This document shows positions 46,301 to 56,990 of a DNA stretch of 64,000 nucleotides, in pieces. The stretch is from Nymphaea colorata (Eukaryota > Streptophyta > Magnoliopsida > Nymphaeales > Nymphaeaceae). Under the pieces are notes generated by a model that was given only the letters and a program-made list of their open reading frames with translations, had not been told where the DNA came from and made no database searches. Both the position numbers and the translations under genes were made by a program. Where the stretch lies: contig NC_045149.1 in the NCBI RefSeq assembly GCF_008831285.2, positions 13,542,629-13,606,628 on the forward strand, in the 5' to 3' direction. Every line of letters starts with the position of its first letter. Position 1 is the first letter of the stretch.

Positions 46301-46782
46301 TATTTTTGCAAGCGCATCACTGAGAAAAGAGAACCAAGCTCACAGTGACTGTTTCAAAAAGTATAGAGCCTTTTTCAACTTATATACTACCTGTGTTTAT
46401 TTCTTATACATTTTGGAGCCTTCATATAAACTTCTTCATTGAGTTCATCATGAAGAAAAATACCCATTGTAAAATCCACCCATCTTCCCAAAAACCATTC
46501 CCTGTTCCTCCAAGCCCCCCAAGAACCAAATCTAGAGACTCTCACTCAAATGCACATTCACACGTATTATGTCTGTGATGACTTTTAGTACAACCAATGC
46601 CTGTGAGAGAGAAGGAGAGACGGTGGGGAGAAGGGAGGACAAAAGGGCAGGCTCCCAAAAGCACAAGAAGGGGCGTTTCTGGCACTCAAACCTTTTTCCA
46701 CCATGGAAGACAAAAAACTAGACATTGGTTCCTCTTGGCTCTTCCTCTTCCCTTCTCTCCCTAATTATGGTAAACCCAAGCA

Positions 46783-47115
46783 TTATGTTTCTTTCACTAA
46801 AATCTTATGTATATTTTCTTTGACAAAGGAAGACTCATTTGTTTGAGGTGCAACTTCAATTCCTAAAAAAAATCTTAGTATTCCCAAATCTTTGATTTCA
46901 AATAGCTGATTAAGATAATTCTTGACGCATGACCAAAAAACAATATAATCACCTATCATTATTATGTTGTCCACATAGACTAGGAGAGTGCAGATTTTAA
47001 AATTTCTCAAAGACGTAAACATAGTATGATCAACACTGCTTCTTTTGAAACCTATTTTTGCAAGCGCATCCCTGAGACGAGATAGAACTAAGCTCATAGT
47101 CACTGTTTCAAACAA
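46783..47115 (-). pseudogene. Copia-D reverse transcriptase fragment 2
   Basis: Duplicate of fragment 1, extending further upstream: RLRDALAKIGFKRSSVDHTM precedes LLVYVDNIIMIGD and FEIKDLGILRFFLGIEV. The same D-to-N change in the YVDD loop is present, so it preceded the tandem duplication. Inactive. Confidence 0.8.
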
Positions 47116-47235
47116 TATAGAGCCTTTTCAACTTACATACTTACATGTGCTCATTTCTTATATATTTTGGAGCCTCCATATAAACCTCTTCATTGATTTC
47201 ACCATGAACAAAAGCACCCATTTTAGAAGTCACCT

Positions 47236-47554
47236 ATCTTCCCAAACCCACCCAGGGTATGGCAACCCAAACCCAGATACCCTGGTTCACTGTCTCCCAC
47301 CCCTGTCGGTTGGCACATGTGGGGTGACGAGCCATGAATGAGCCCACTGACCGCCCCCCTTCCCCACATGGTCGACGTCCTGCCACCCGTGTGTACGTGA
47401 GTTCTGATTGGTCCGTTGCTGCGATGTTCCACACACTGCGGAGGGCAATCAATCTGGTCCCACCCGTGGACCCAGGAGGGCAATTCGTGGAAGGAGGCAG
47501 AGAATTGAGGGAAGGAGGAGTGATCAGCCTGTATAATGGCGATAACTAATCAGA
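47236..47554. other. GC-richer intergenic DNA
   Basis: More GC-rich than its surroundings, with several overlapping short frames on both strands and no recognised protein. Contains GATTGG and CAATCAAT boxes but no clear promoter context. Confidence 0.35.
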
Positions 47555-47858
47555 GTTTACCATTATTAGGGAGAGAGGGGAGGAGGAGGAGAAGCCGAGA
47601 GGAAACAACGTCCAGTTTTTTGTCTTCCATGGTGGAAAAAGGTTTCAGTGCGAGAAACGCCCCTCCTTGTCCTTTTGGGAGCCTGCCCTTTTATCCTCCC
47701 CTCTCCCCACCGTCTCTCCTTCTGTCTCGCAGGCATTGGTGGTACTAAAAGCCGTCACAGACATAATACGTGTGAATGTGCATTTGAGTGAGAGTCTCTA
47801 GATCTGGTTCTTGGGGGGCTTGGAGGAACAGGGATTGGTTTTTGGGAAGATGGGTGGC
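47555..47858. repeat. Inverted third copy of segment X
   Basis: Reverse complement of X (45731-46023): starts GTTTACCATTATTAGGGAG and ends GGGAAGATGGGT. With the two tandem copies it forms an X-X-inverted X array. The short frame 47536-47748 here comes from this repeat. Confidence 0.85.
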
Positions 47859-48699
47859 TTCGAATTAGTGCGACTTATAATATGACTTTTTTTATTTGTA
47901 TTTGAATTCAAATATGTTAATATCTAAAAAAGCTGATATCCAAAAAAGCTGATATGACTAATGACATATCTCATTCAAATCAGATCTGTTTACTAGAACA
48001 TCTATATAAGACTCTGCACAAAAGGCAAACTATCCTTCTCTGTTACAGGATTGCCGTGAAACCACGCTGGGATCTAATGTGTCCATCATCAACTCTTCTT
48101 GGGCATTTTATATAAAATCATAAAAATATTTAAAAGTAATAAGTGCTAGTATCCATGGGAAACAAGTGGCATCCATCTATCGGTGTATGAGCCGAATTGG
48201 CTTGGTACTTCTTCATTTTGAATTGGATGGGCCAATTCAAACAACATTACTGTTACAACCATATAAAAATTTTTTCTTTTTTATGGGCAAAAATATAGTT
48301 GTCAAAAAAAAATTCATCCAAAGGTACCTCACTAAAATGTTAGCTCATGAATTAAGTACCGTTATGCCATTCATGCCGACATTAATTACAGCACAAAATC
48401 CTCCTTGTACCATTTCTACTCATGATCCTCACACTTTATTACGTTATTCATAGAAGTACATAATAAGGGGCAGAGCTAAGAAATTTTCGTTGCAAAAAGG
48501 GTGAACTATAGTTTCAAAATTTTAACAGGGACTGAAACATATTTTTTAATTTTTTTATATGGATTAAACTTAAATTTCTAAAATTTAGTGAAATTTTTAT
48601 TTTCTAAAAGGATGAGGTGGGCGTCTTGGCCCTTGTCGGCCCCTACTGCCACTGCCCGTGTATAATACGAGTAAATCAGAATAACTAGCATCACCTCCA
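47859..48699. other. Intergenic DNA without recognisable gene
   Basis: Nothing recognised apart from a short stretch near 48470-48560 (GGGGCAGAGCTAAGAAATTTT, AACAGGGACTGAAAC) that resembles the MITE-like element at 50695 and sequence near 32195. Confidence 0.4.
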
Positions 48700-50230
48700 G
48701 CACCAGCAGGACTTCCTTTCCGTGTTGCGCCGGCCGACAACCAACCGGCATCGTCGGCCACTGTACTTGATATTTTGAGCTTAGAAGCAAAGGCCGAATG
48801 TAAGAAATAAGATGGAAACACGAGGAAGAAAAGGGGAGAAGATGTTGGAAGCGGCCATGACTAATATGAAACAATGACTGGTTGCTGGTAGATCACCACT
48901 GCAGAGGGGAGAGGAAGGGGGATAGGTTAATTTGCACACATATGATAAGAAGGAAGGTCACGGTGGTATATATAGATGAGACTAAGACACTACCCACAGC
49001 AACTCTCCTGAACCCATATCGACATTTCTGCAATGGTATTAGCGGAGCCCAGGCTTGCTGCAGCTTAAATTTCCTTGGATGGTTATTGAGTAACGGGTGG
49101 CCGGCCAATGGTTTCATTTATGGTGATATTAGATTCTAATCAATAACTTCCTTTTGGGTATATTTAATAATAAAATCATATGAATTTACTTTCCCACTCA
49201 TAATTCAGAGCAATCTTTAGTTTCCTAGCTCATTCTTTTACCTAGTTAATCAGAGCTGTCTTCTGTGATTCTGAAAAGAGTTTGATTGGGAAAGGGAGAG
49301 AAAGGGTGAGATTTCCTAAATAATTTCCTTTTTCATTGAAATATAAAATAGATAATCTAGATTCTAAATTAATTTGAGACTTGTCTATAAAATTTCACTT
49401 TATTTGCTATTTTCTGTAACGGTTTTCTATTTTAATTATTTGGGATAATAAACCCTTTTTTAGAAAACATTTCAACACATCCATCCTTCAGTCCACCTAT
49501 ATAGGCAACTTAAGAGGGCCCTTGGTAATAGTGTCTGCATTCTAAAAATTATTGGACACATTCATGAAACAATGCCTTCCAAACAACACACTCTTCCTGT
49601 TATCAAATGTTTCTTAAGGTCATCTTTAGTTCTGATGCCCTGAGAAGTTTTTCTTGGAACTAAGTGGCATCTCTTGTCAATAAACCTTTGTGGATGGGGA
49701 TCAGACTGAAAATCCACAAGAAGAAAACCAGTTTTTTGAAATTGAATAAATCTTCAAGATTTTTTTTTTTTTACATTATGTTTGGACATAGGAGAAAGGA
49801 AAAAAATACTGAGGAATAGAAAGGAAATAGGAAAAAGGAGGGATAAACTATGCAGAGGGAGAAGAACAAAAAGAAAAAAGAAAGGGAAACAAAGAAGCTA
49901 TTATAAAAGCTTGTTTGGATAACAGAGAAAGGAAAGAAAATAATTTGTTAAAAGTTCTATGTTTGTTTACAATAATGCCCAATAATGTTATTTTCGTACA
50001 TTTATTTTTAAAAAATATTGCGAAACAAATGTATCTCTAAATCCCTCTTTTTTAAAAGAGGATAAGGTTGATCGAACTTGTATGTGTGGCATACATATAG
50101 TTATTGACTGTGAATAAGTTTACAATTTTGAGAATTTTTTTTATGATGAAAATATCAATGTATCTGGCAAATTTTTAATAGTTCTCGAATGGTCTAACCA
50201 ACCATGGCTCCATAAAAAGGTAACCTGATC
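48700..50230. repeat. Dispersed repeat D, copy 2
   Basis: Collinear with 20190-21480. It has a (TA)-poor version of the microsatellite site and lacks the poly-G run. No coding region recognised. Confidence 0.65.
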
Positions 50231-50620
50231 TTGGTTTTATGCGAAAGCTTATGATATAAATACTTCTCTTTAAATTCTGCAGCAGTACATCAAGGGACAA
50301 AGATGCAAGTAAAAATTAAGGCAGACCGAGAGAATAAGGTTGGTCAAACTCGCATCTGTCGCATACATGTCGCATACATATTAGTTACTGACTGTTAATA
50401 AGTTTATAATTTTGTGAATTTTTTTTATGACGAAAATATCAATGTATCTTATCAATTTTTAATAGTTCTAGAATGGTCTAATGGACCATGGCTCCATAAA
50501 AAGGTAACCTGATCATGGTTTTATGTGAAAGCTTTATGATATAAATACTTCTCTTTAAATTCTGCAGCAGTACATCAAGGGACAAAGATTCAAGTAAAAA
50601 ATAAGGCAGACCGAGAGAAT
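50062..50620. repeat. Tandem duplication, period about 272 bp
   Basis: Two units (about 50062-50333 and 50334-50620) share CCATGGCTCCATAAAAAGGT, TTCTGCAGCAGTACATCAAG and GGCAGACCGAGAGAATA, with moderate divergence and small indels. A single related stretch occurs in repeat D copy 1 near 21355-21460, so the duplication is specific to this locus. Confidence 0.85.
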
Positions 50621-50694
50621 ACATAAACAAATCAATTTAACACTAAATAATTCTTGTCGACCATGTTGTTCAACAAAATTGGATTTCTACAGAA

Positions 50695-50868
50695 AGGGGC
50701 AGAGTCAGGAATTTTTCATGAAGGAGCTGAATTATATTATCAAAATTTTGACTAGAGCATAAAGATCATTTTTTTAGTTATATATTTTTTTAAATTTACA
50801 TGTAAATAAAAAAATTAAGGGAGGCCCACAGCCCCTCCCCTGCCGCCCCCTGGCTCCAGCCCTGTCTG
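50695..50868. mobile_element. MITE-like short repeat
   Basis: Starts AGGGGCAGAGTCAGGAATTT and ends CCCCCTGGCTCCAGCCCTGT, whose reverse complement begins ACAGGGCTGGAGCCAGGGGG, an imperfect terminal inverted repeat. The interior is AT-rich and non-coding. Partial relatives occur near 48470 and 32195. The target duplication is unclear. Confidence 0.45.
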
Positions 50869-51430
50869 CAAAATTGGAATCCACAACAATCAATGGTTTG
50901 GTGAGGGCAGTGGCAGAGCCACCTATAGGTATTGGTGGTTAATTGTCTCAACGTCCCTACAAAAGCTATTTATTTCCATCTTGATATTTCAAAAAGTTTG
51001 CTCAGTTATATAAGTCAATACCCTTTAAGGCGTGAGGGCTTTTTAATTCGTGCCCAAAATTTGTGGTGAAAGGCGCTGCCATCGTATTCGTACCTTTCTC
51101 TGTGAACACCATGTTCATGCTGCAATGCGACTATATATATATATATATATAGAGCGAGAGAGAGAGAGAGAGACCAAAAAGAGAGAACTCATTGGCTATA
51201 TTCGTTTTTTTTTTTTTTCTGTAAACAGCCGATCTATTTCCTTCAATTCTCACCATTTTTGGATTGATTAAAGTTGAACTTATATTTCCATTAAACCTTT
51301 CCTCTCATTTTCATTCTCCTCTATGCAAATAAAACGATCTCCAATCATTCCCTTTTCCTTCTCTATTTCCTTCTATCCAAACACCGCACCTTCTTTTCTT
51401 TACTTTTTCTTCCCTCCAAATCCAAGATCG
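50869..51430. other. Intergenic DNA; TA/GA microsatellites
   Basis: (TA)n at about 51131-51151 runs into (GA)n at about 51156-51172. Otherwise nothing recognised. Confidence 0.5.
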
Positions 51431-51441
51431 AGTTGCACACA

Positions 51442-51560
51442 CTCTTGTGCACCCACAAGTATGCACCAAAGGAAAAAAGAAAGGGGATTGAGGCCTCTTG
51501 TGCACCCACAAGCATGCACCAAAGAAATAGTTGTACACTCTCTTGTGCACCCACATGCAT
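51442..51560. repeat. Short tandem repeat CTCTTGTGCACCCACA
   Basis: Three imperfect units starting at 51442, 51495 and 51540, each CTCTTGTGCACCCACAAG followed by (T/C)ATGCACCAAAG in the first two. The unequal spacing (53 and 45 bp) and resulting frames on both strands argue for a minisatellite, not protein. Confidence 0.75.
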
Positions 51561-51589
51561 GTTTAGCGTTATCTCATATTTATTATCTT

Positions 51590-52221
51590 ATAATATTTTA
51601 TTATAAAAAAATATTGAAAAAATTTCATTGAGAAAGGGATGACAATTCGGATGACACCTTTGAAGAATTAGTGATGTCTCGACTGAGGGTCGTCAGGAAC
51701 ATGCTTGTGGACACCATTGAAGAACTAGTGATATCTTATGTCCACCTGAATTCCATGCCTCAAGATGACATGCGAGGCCCCAAGAGTTGAGGTTCCATGA
51801 AAGCTCGTGAAGCACCAACTTGTTGTCTGCATAATCTGCTGGACACCCCGCCCAGCACCAGAAAGGACACCGGAACCTCATCTGGAAAAATCAAAAACCG
51901 AGAAGGGGAGGCTCTGCACCATGTTGGAGGGAGACTAAATGGAGAAAGGACCAAAAGATAGAACGAAAAAAGAAACAGCTTGTTTGCATGCAGTTATATA
52001 TACTTAATTGGTACCTTGCTTGCTGTTAATAAATAACCAAATTGCTTGAACTTTCTTAAAATGACATATGTTATTATGAAGATACATGATCATGCACTTT
52101 GCAGTAGTGAAATATGCAATCGGCAACCCGCAAGTGCAATGCAGCATTCACATTTTAAATATGCATGTATTCAATATAAAAAATATATTTATACTACCTT
52201 CTAGAATTAACCAAAAAGAAT
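51590..52221. repeat. Dispersed repeat E, copy 2
   Basis: Matches 42600-43129. It carries an extra segment (about 51850-52030, CCCGCCCAGCACCAG...) that is deleted in copy 1. No protein identified. Confidence 0.65.
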
Positions 52222-52786
52222 GGAGGTTTGTGGCTACATAGGGCTTTAACTTTTGTGTTGGTTATTTCGAACAGACCGTGGACAAAAAACAATAGTGGGT
52301 TTCGGGTTGGAGACAAACTTTTACTGGAAATATGGAATTGGCAACAATGACCTTTTTGGCATTCCACTTAGACAAGATCCCTAGCGAGTTTTATGAAGCA
52401 AGGAACTTTCTGGGGACAATTTGGGTTCTTTAGGAAGCTATTGTCGGCAGGTTATAAAAGATGGGAAGCGTTAGTTCAAGCACTCATGACAGATACATTT
52501 ATTAAGACACTATGCACTATCTTGATAGTGCCTTAATAAGTATATCTGTCATGAGCCCTTGAACCAATGCTTCCCATCTTTTACGACCTGCCGACATTCG
52601 CTTCACGAAGAACCCAATTTTGTAGTAAATCTAGCTAGGGTTGTCTTGTAAGTGGAATGCCAAAAATGTCATTGTTGCCAATCCCATATTTTCAGTAGAA
52701 GATTGTCTCCAACAGAAGTCATGGTTGGGAAATCACCGAAACCTACCATTTTCTTTCTCCACGGCCCTATGTAGCCACAAACCTCC
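52222..52786. mobile_element. Fold-back element FB2, copy 2 (complete)
   Basis: The left arm is 52222-52521 and the right arm 52524-52786, centred at 52522 on GCACTATC-TT-GATAGTGC. The outer ends are GGAGGTTTGTGGCTACATAG and its complement CTATGTAGCCACAAACCTCC, so the element has long, almost full-length terminal inverted repeats. The inner block ATTTATTAAGACACTAT is a small local duplication in the left arm. No coding content. It ends about 90 bp before the 5'-truncated Copia-A3. Confidence 0.8.
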
Positions 52787-52879
52787 TTTTCCAGTAGCTT
52801 AATTCTTCAAGGTAATAAAAGCATGGTTTCCAAATTCAATAAATGTAGCGACATGGTATAGAAGTTTTATTGGTGCAGG

Positions 52880-53188
52880 AAGTTCTATTGAGTACTATTC
52901 CTGAGTTAAATGATTCGAATTTTAAAAGTAAGAAAAGAAAGGCTGTTAAGGAAGTTACAGTTGACCAGTCATCAATTAAAAAACAGAAGAAGCATAAGGA
53001 AAGCCAATCAGGCTGCTTCTTTTGAAGAAGGTCATATGAAGAAGGATTGTACCAAGTATCACGCATGGCGTGAAAGGAAATGTGCACTTCTCACTTTGGT
53101 TTGCTTTGAGGTTAATTTAACTTCAGTACCCAGAAACACTTGGTGGGTAGATTCATGTGCTACTACTCACATAAGTGTTTGTATGTAA
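52880..53188 (+). pseudogene. Copia-A3 gag remnant and protease motif
   Basis: VPELNDSNF-like start, then basic SKKRK region; the zinc knuckle is broken by a small deletion that leaves GHMKKDC. The frame from 52910 ends with NTWWVDSCATTHISV, the protease active-site region with DSC in place of DSG. A stop follows at 53186-53188. Confidence 0.8.
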
Positions 53189-53206
53189 GGCCGCCTAAAT
53201 TGTCGA

Positions 53207-53716
53207 ATGTCAAATGATGCTGAAAGATTCATCTATGTAGGCGATGGCAAAAAGGCAAAGGTTGAAGCCATAGCAGATTTTTGGTTATTGTTAAAGACTG
53301 ACTCTTATTTGAGTTTGACAGAAACTTATGTAGTATCATCTTTTAGATGGAGTTTGGTTTCTATTTCCTTACTGAACAAATTTGGTTATTATTGTTCATT
53401 TAAAGGTCGTAAATTTAAGTTGTTTCTACAGTCAAATTTGATAGCCACTAGTTCTTTATCTAATAGGGATAACCTCTATTTGCTTGATATGATTGCTTCA
53501 TATTATGAAAGCTTGCAAGTTACATCTAGTGATACTAAAAGAAAATTAGCCAATGAGAATTCTGCTATGTTATGGCATAAGCGCTTAGGACATATCTCTG
53601 AAAAGAGAATAAAAAGGCTTATGTCGAATGGAATTCTTGAGTCCCATGATTTTGCAGACTTTAATGTTTGCATTGAAAGTATAAAGGAAAAACGAGCAAA
53701 CATTAAATGGTTATAA
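53207..53716 (+). pseudogene. Copia-A3 pre-integrase domain, 169 codons open
   Basis: Contains SNDAERFIYVGDGKKAKVEA, ETYVVSSFRWSLVSISLLNK and LYLLDMIASYYE, then LWHKRLGHISEKRIKRLMSN (both zinc-binding histidines) and DFADFNVCIES, where the second cysteine of the CxxC pair has become serine. It ends at KRANIKWL, the point where the integrase core should start. The next bases already encode the integrase C-terminal block (YKFYN...SFFETENAHFFEDIEFG) in a different frame. Confidence 0.85.
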
Positions 53717-54058
53717 GTTTTATAACTCAACCAGTCAGTCTTTCTTTGAAACGGAAAATGCTCATTTCTTTGAGGATATTGAGTTTGGGAAGGTGATTAG
53801 GTTAAACATAGTCTTTGAAGAGATACGTGAGTCTACTCATACAAATGTTAAAAGCAATAGTCAGGTCTTTGTTCCTGCCATTGTTCCATCAACATATTCA
53901 GAAAAAGACAATGATGTCGGTCTCCCTACTGAAGAACAAACTTAACAACCTCAAGAAAATCAAGTAGAGGTGCCACTGAGGAGATTAACTAGAGAGAGGA
54001 GAAGTCAATTTCAAATGATTTTGTCCATCTCCAAGAACATAATGTTGATATTGGCTTA

Positions 54059-54720
54059 ATGGAGGATGATCCTATTAACCTCCAGCAAGCAATAAAGAGT
54101 TCTAAATCTCATAAGTGGATAGATGCCATGAATAAGGAAATAAAGTCCACGATGGATAATGACGTATGGGACATTGTTCCCTTGCCTGAAGGTGTGAAAC
54201 CCTTTGGTTGTAAATGGATATCTAAAATCAATAGGGATTCATTAAGAAACATCGAAAGGTATAAGGAACATCTTGTCACAAAGGGCTTTACTCAAAAGAA
54301 AGACATTGATTATACAGACACTTTCTCTCCAGTTTCGTCCAAAGACTCTTTCAGGACTATAATGGCACTTGTGGCTCATTTTGACTTAAAGCTGCATCAG
54401 ATGGATATAAAGATTGCGTATCTAAATGAAGACAATGATGAAACGATGTATATGGTGCAACCAGATAACTTTGCTTCAAGAGATGTAAAGAAAATTGTAT
54501 ACAAACTCAATTAATCTATTTATGGGTTAAAGCAAGCTTCTCGTCAGTGGTATTACAAATTTCATTAAGTTATAGTTTTGTTTGGTTTCGAAACTAATAT
54601 GATTGACAAATTTGTATACCAAAAGTTTAGTGAGGGTAAATTTATCTTTTTCGTTTTATATGTCGATGATATATTGCTGGCAATACTGATGTGGGCATAT
54701 TGGTGATGCATCTTTTGTAT
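54059..54720 (+). pseudogene. Copia-A3 reverse transcriptase, N-terminal two thirds
   Basis: Frame from MEDDPINLQQAIKSSKSHKW through WDIVPLPEGVKPFGCKWISK, LVTKGFTQKKDIDYTDTFSP and KLHQMDIKIAYLNE to a TAA at 54512-54514 (before SIYGLKQASRQWYYKF). A second TAA lies near 54566, then VLYVDDILLA (about 54655). About 60 bp following this motif in A1/A2 are deleted (54690-54710). Confidence 0.87.
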
Positions 54721-55499
54721 TGGAGATCCAGATATTTTTAGATCGTTCTCGGTGTATTCTTGGATTATCACAAAATGCCTACATTGATAAGGTGCTTCAG
54801 CAATACGACATGAAGGATTGCAAACCAGGAGATACTCCAGTTCTTAGAGGAGACAAGTTTAGTTTCTAACAATGCCCTAAAAGTGAAATCGAATCTAAGG
54901 AAATGGAAAGGATTCCCCATTCGTTTGTTGTAGGAAGCCTTATGTTTGCTCAGGTTTGTACTCGTCCGGATATTGCATTTATCGTTGGAATATTAGGCAA
55001 ATACTTAAGTGATCCTGGTATGGATAATTGGAAAGCAGTCAAAAGGGTATTGACGTGCTTACAAAGAACAAAATGTTTTATGCTCACATACAAGAAGTCA
55101 GACTAGTTGGAGATCATTGGGTATTCAGATTCTGACTTTGCTTGGTGCCAATAAAGTAGCATAGCATGTTACGAGGCATCCAATCATGCTTTATGTTTGC
55201 AGAATTTTGTCACGGGACTGCGCATTATGAATGGTGTAGAAAGACCACTAAGGTTATTGTGTGACAATAATTCAGCAGTCATGTACTTTAATAACAACCA
55301 AAGTTTGTCAAAGTCGAAGCACATCGACATTAAATTTTTGGTTGTTGAAGAGATGATACAGAATGGTCAGGTATCTTTAGACCATATTGGGACAAACTCT
55401 ATGGTTGCAGAACCGCTTACCAAGGGTTTAACACCTAAGGTCTTTCACGAACATGTTGTTCATATGAGGGTGTTACCTTTGGATGATGTGCTGGTTTAG
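54721..55499 (+). pseudogene. Copia-A3 RT C-terminus and RNase H C-terminus
   Basis: The frame 54903-55106 gives RIPHSFVVGSLMFAQVCTRP, then DIAFIVGILGKYLSDPGMDN. RNase H starts SDFAWCQ and, after the family deletion, resumes with LQNFVTGLRIMNGVERPLRL and LCDNNSAVMYFNNNQSLSKS, then KHIDIKFLVVEEMIQNGQVS and AEPLTKGLTPKVFHEHVVHM, ending at a TAG (55497-55499). This C-terminal 100-codon block is fully open, better kept than in A1 and A2. Confidence 0.87.
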
Positions 55500-55883
55500 T
55501 GGGAGTTTGTATTTTGTTTACTCTTATGTATTGACACATATTCAGTTTTTTGCATAATAAAGTTTAAAGTTCTTTGGTTCCATTTTGTATTTATGTTTTT
55601 GATCTCCATAAGATTTTAAAGTTGGACCAGTTGAGAATAGACATGTTGTAATCACAATACATGTAATTCTCATGCTATACATATATGTCAGATCTATGTC
55701 ATTGATTGTGTTAACATTTGTAATCATTGAAGGTTTAGCTAATTTTTATATAGCGAAAGCCACTTTGGTTCTGTGTTGATATGATTATGGACGAGATTGA
55801 TGAAAATGACGTTTAATAAGATAGCAATTATGAGCTCCTAAGGTTTTATGTAATGTCTGAATGTATAAAGACATATTTGGCCC

Positions 55884-55893
55884 AAGTGAGAGA
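55884..55893 (+). promoter_or_regulatory. Copia-A3 polypurine tract
   Basis: AAGTGAGAGA before the LTR, identical to that of A1. Confidence 0.85.
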
Positions 55894-55894
55894 T

Positions 55895-56354
55895 TGTAAG
55901 GATCATTTGGTGGGCCGGCATATGTCTATGAGGGATTTCAGACATTATAGCTATCTTAATGTAAATATCCGCTTAAGTTATTGCATTTTGGGATATTATG
56001 TCATTTTGTTTGGTATGTGGTAATTTTGTAATGTATAGATACATGTACGTAATTCTGGACTCTTTGATGGGTTGAATCCATAATTGCCCATAATATAAAA
56101 TGGTAGTAGTCCCTTGGATCGTGCGAAGGGTTGCCAGAAACGTTGGTTTCTAGGGTTGTCTCTCCCCATCTGAGAGCGACCCACATGCACCGCAAAGACC
56201 CTGGATGATCCTACTGCAATCCGATCGTCCATTTTTCAGATGGATTCAGGTACGCTTCCGCTATAGTTAAGATTTTGTTTCAATGATTTAGCATGAACAT
56301 GATCCTGTTTAGGGCATATTGTTTTTGTATATGCATGAAGGAAATATCCCATCA
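55895..56354 (+). repeat. Copia-A3 LTR
   Basis: About 460 bp, TGTAAGG...CCATCA, more diverged from the other four LTRs than they are from each other, with several small deletions. It retains a TATA-like stretch (AATATAAAATGG, about 56092). It is followed by ATGGTATGATTGAGC, which resembles a decayed primer-binding site. Confidence 0.92.
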
Positions 56355-56990
56355 ATGGTATGATTGAGCAGTAGAGAAACTTTCATCGTTTATTACCAAC
56401 TTCAGAACTATTGACACTTACTCTTTCTGAACAAAAAGCAGACTACTTTTGGATTCTGTAAAGCAAACTAGGTGTTCAAAAGAAGTAGATTGGATTAGAT
56501 CAGATTGTAGAGTATCAGCAATTGGGTGTGCAGTTGTCTACCATATTGGATGCAGAGAACGAGAACGAAAGCAAAAGTAAGCTTCATTGATCTCAACCTG
56601 TTTGGCCGTCTTTGATCTCATATTACCTTCACGACGAAGGACATGCACATACAAGTTGAACTCAGTGGCAATTCATTCATTGAGTTAGATTTCTTCCAGC
56701 GATCAATGGAGACGAAAACCACTAGTATGTTGCCCCAAGATATGCTAGCTCAAGTTCTGTCTTAAGTTATATGGACATGCATGCCCTTAGATATTTTGAA
56801 TCACATTGGTGGAAGATTCGACATCTTATATATATATACCACAATGAAGTTATGGCGCAACTAGGCCATGACAGAGATCACGCTACGTGCAACCACAAAA
56901 AAATAGTGACTGATCAAAACCCGATCTTGGGAATGCTAAAGAATGGCGCCAACAAGCTGGGTTCACCCTAAAAATGGGTGAGGTGACTCT
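56355..56990. other. Intergenic DNA without recognisable gene
   Basis: No clear gene. The first about 40 bases may be a decayed copia leader (see the primer-binding-site-like sequence at 56355-56369). Confidence 0.4.

Larger units (their letters stand above)
45731..47235. repeat. Tandem duplication, period about 752 bp, with antisense copia RT
   Basis: Two head-to-tail units, 45731-46481 and 46482-47235, each starting ATCTTCCCAAA (the same string also follows at 47236). Each unit consists of segment X (45731-46023; 46482-46775), with TCTAGAGACTCTCACTCAAA and GGGCAGGCTCCCAAAAG, followed by a minus-strand fragment of copia RT. A third copy of X lies inverted at 47555-47858. The units differ at scattered positions and small indels. 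Confidence 0.85.
52873..56354 (+). mobile_element. Copia-A3: 5'-truncated member of the Copia-A family
   Basis: Third copy of the family. The 5' LTR, primer-binding site and leader are absent; similarity to A1 and A2 starts within the gag beginning (about 52873). Gag has the same internal deletion as A2, and integrase and RNase H carry the family deletions. The 3' LTR is present. Several coding blocks are better preserved than in A1 and A2. Confidence 0.9.

Noticed and set aside
51311-51631. Frames with repeated VHKR/HPQAC motifs as a repeat protein
   Set aside because: Produced by the short CTCTTGTGCACCCACA minisatellite; the units are spaced unevenly and open in several frames.
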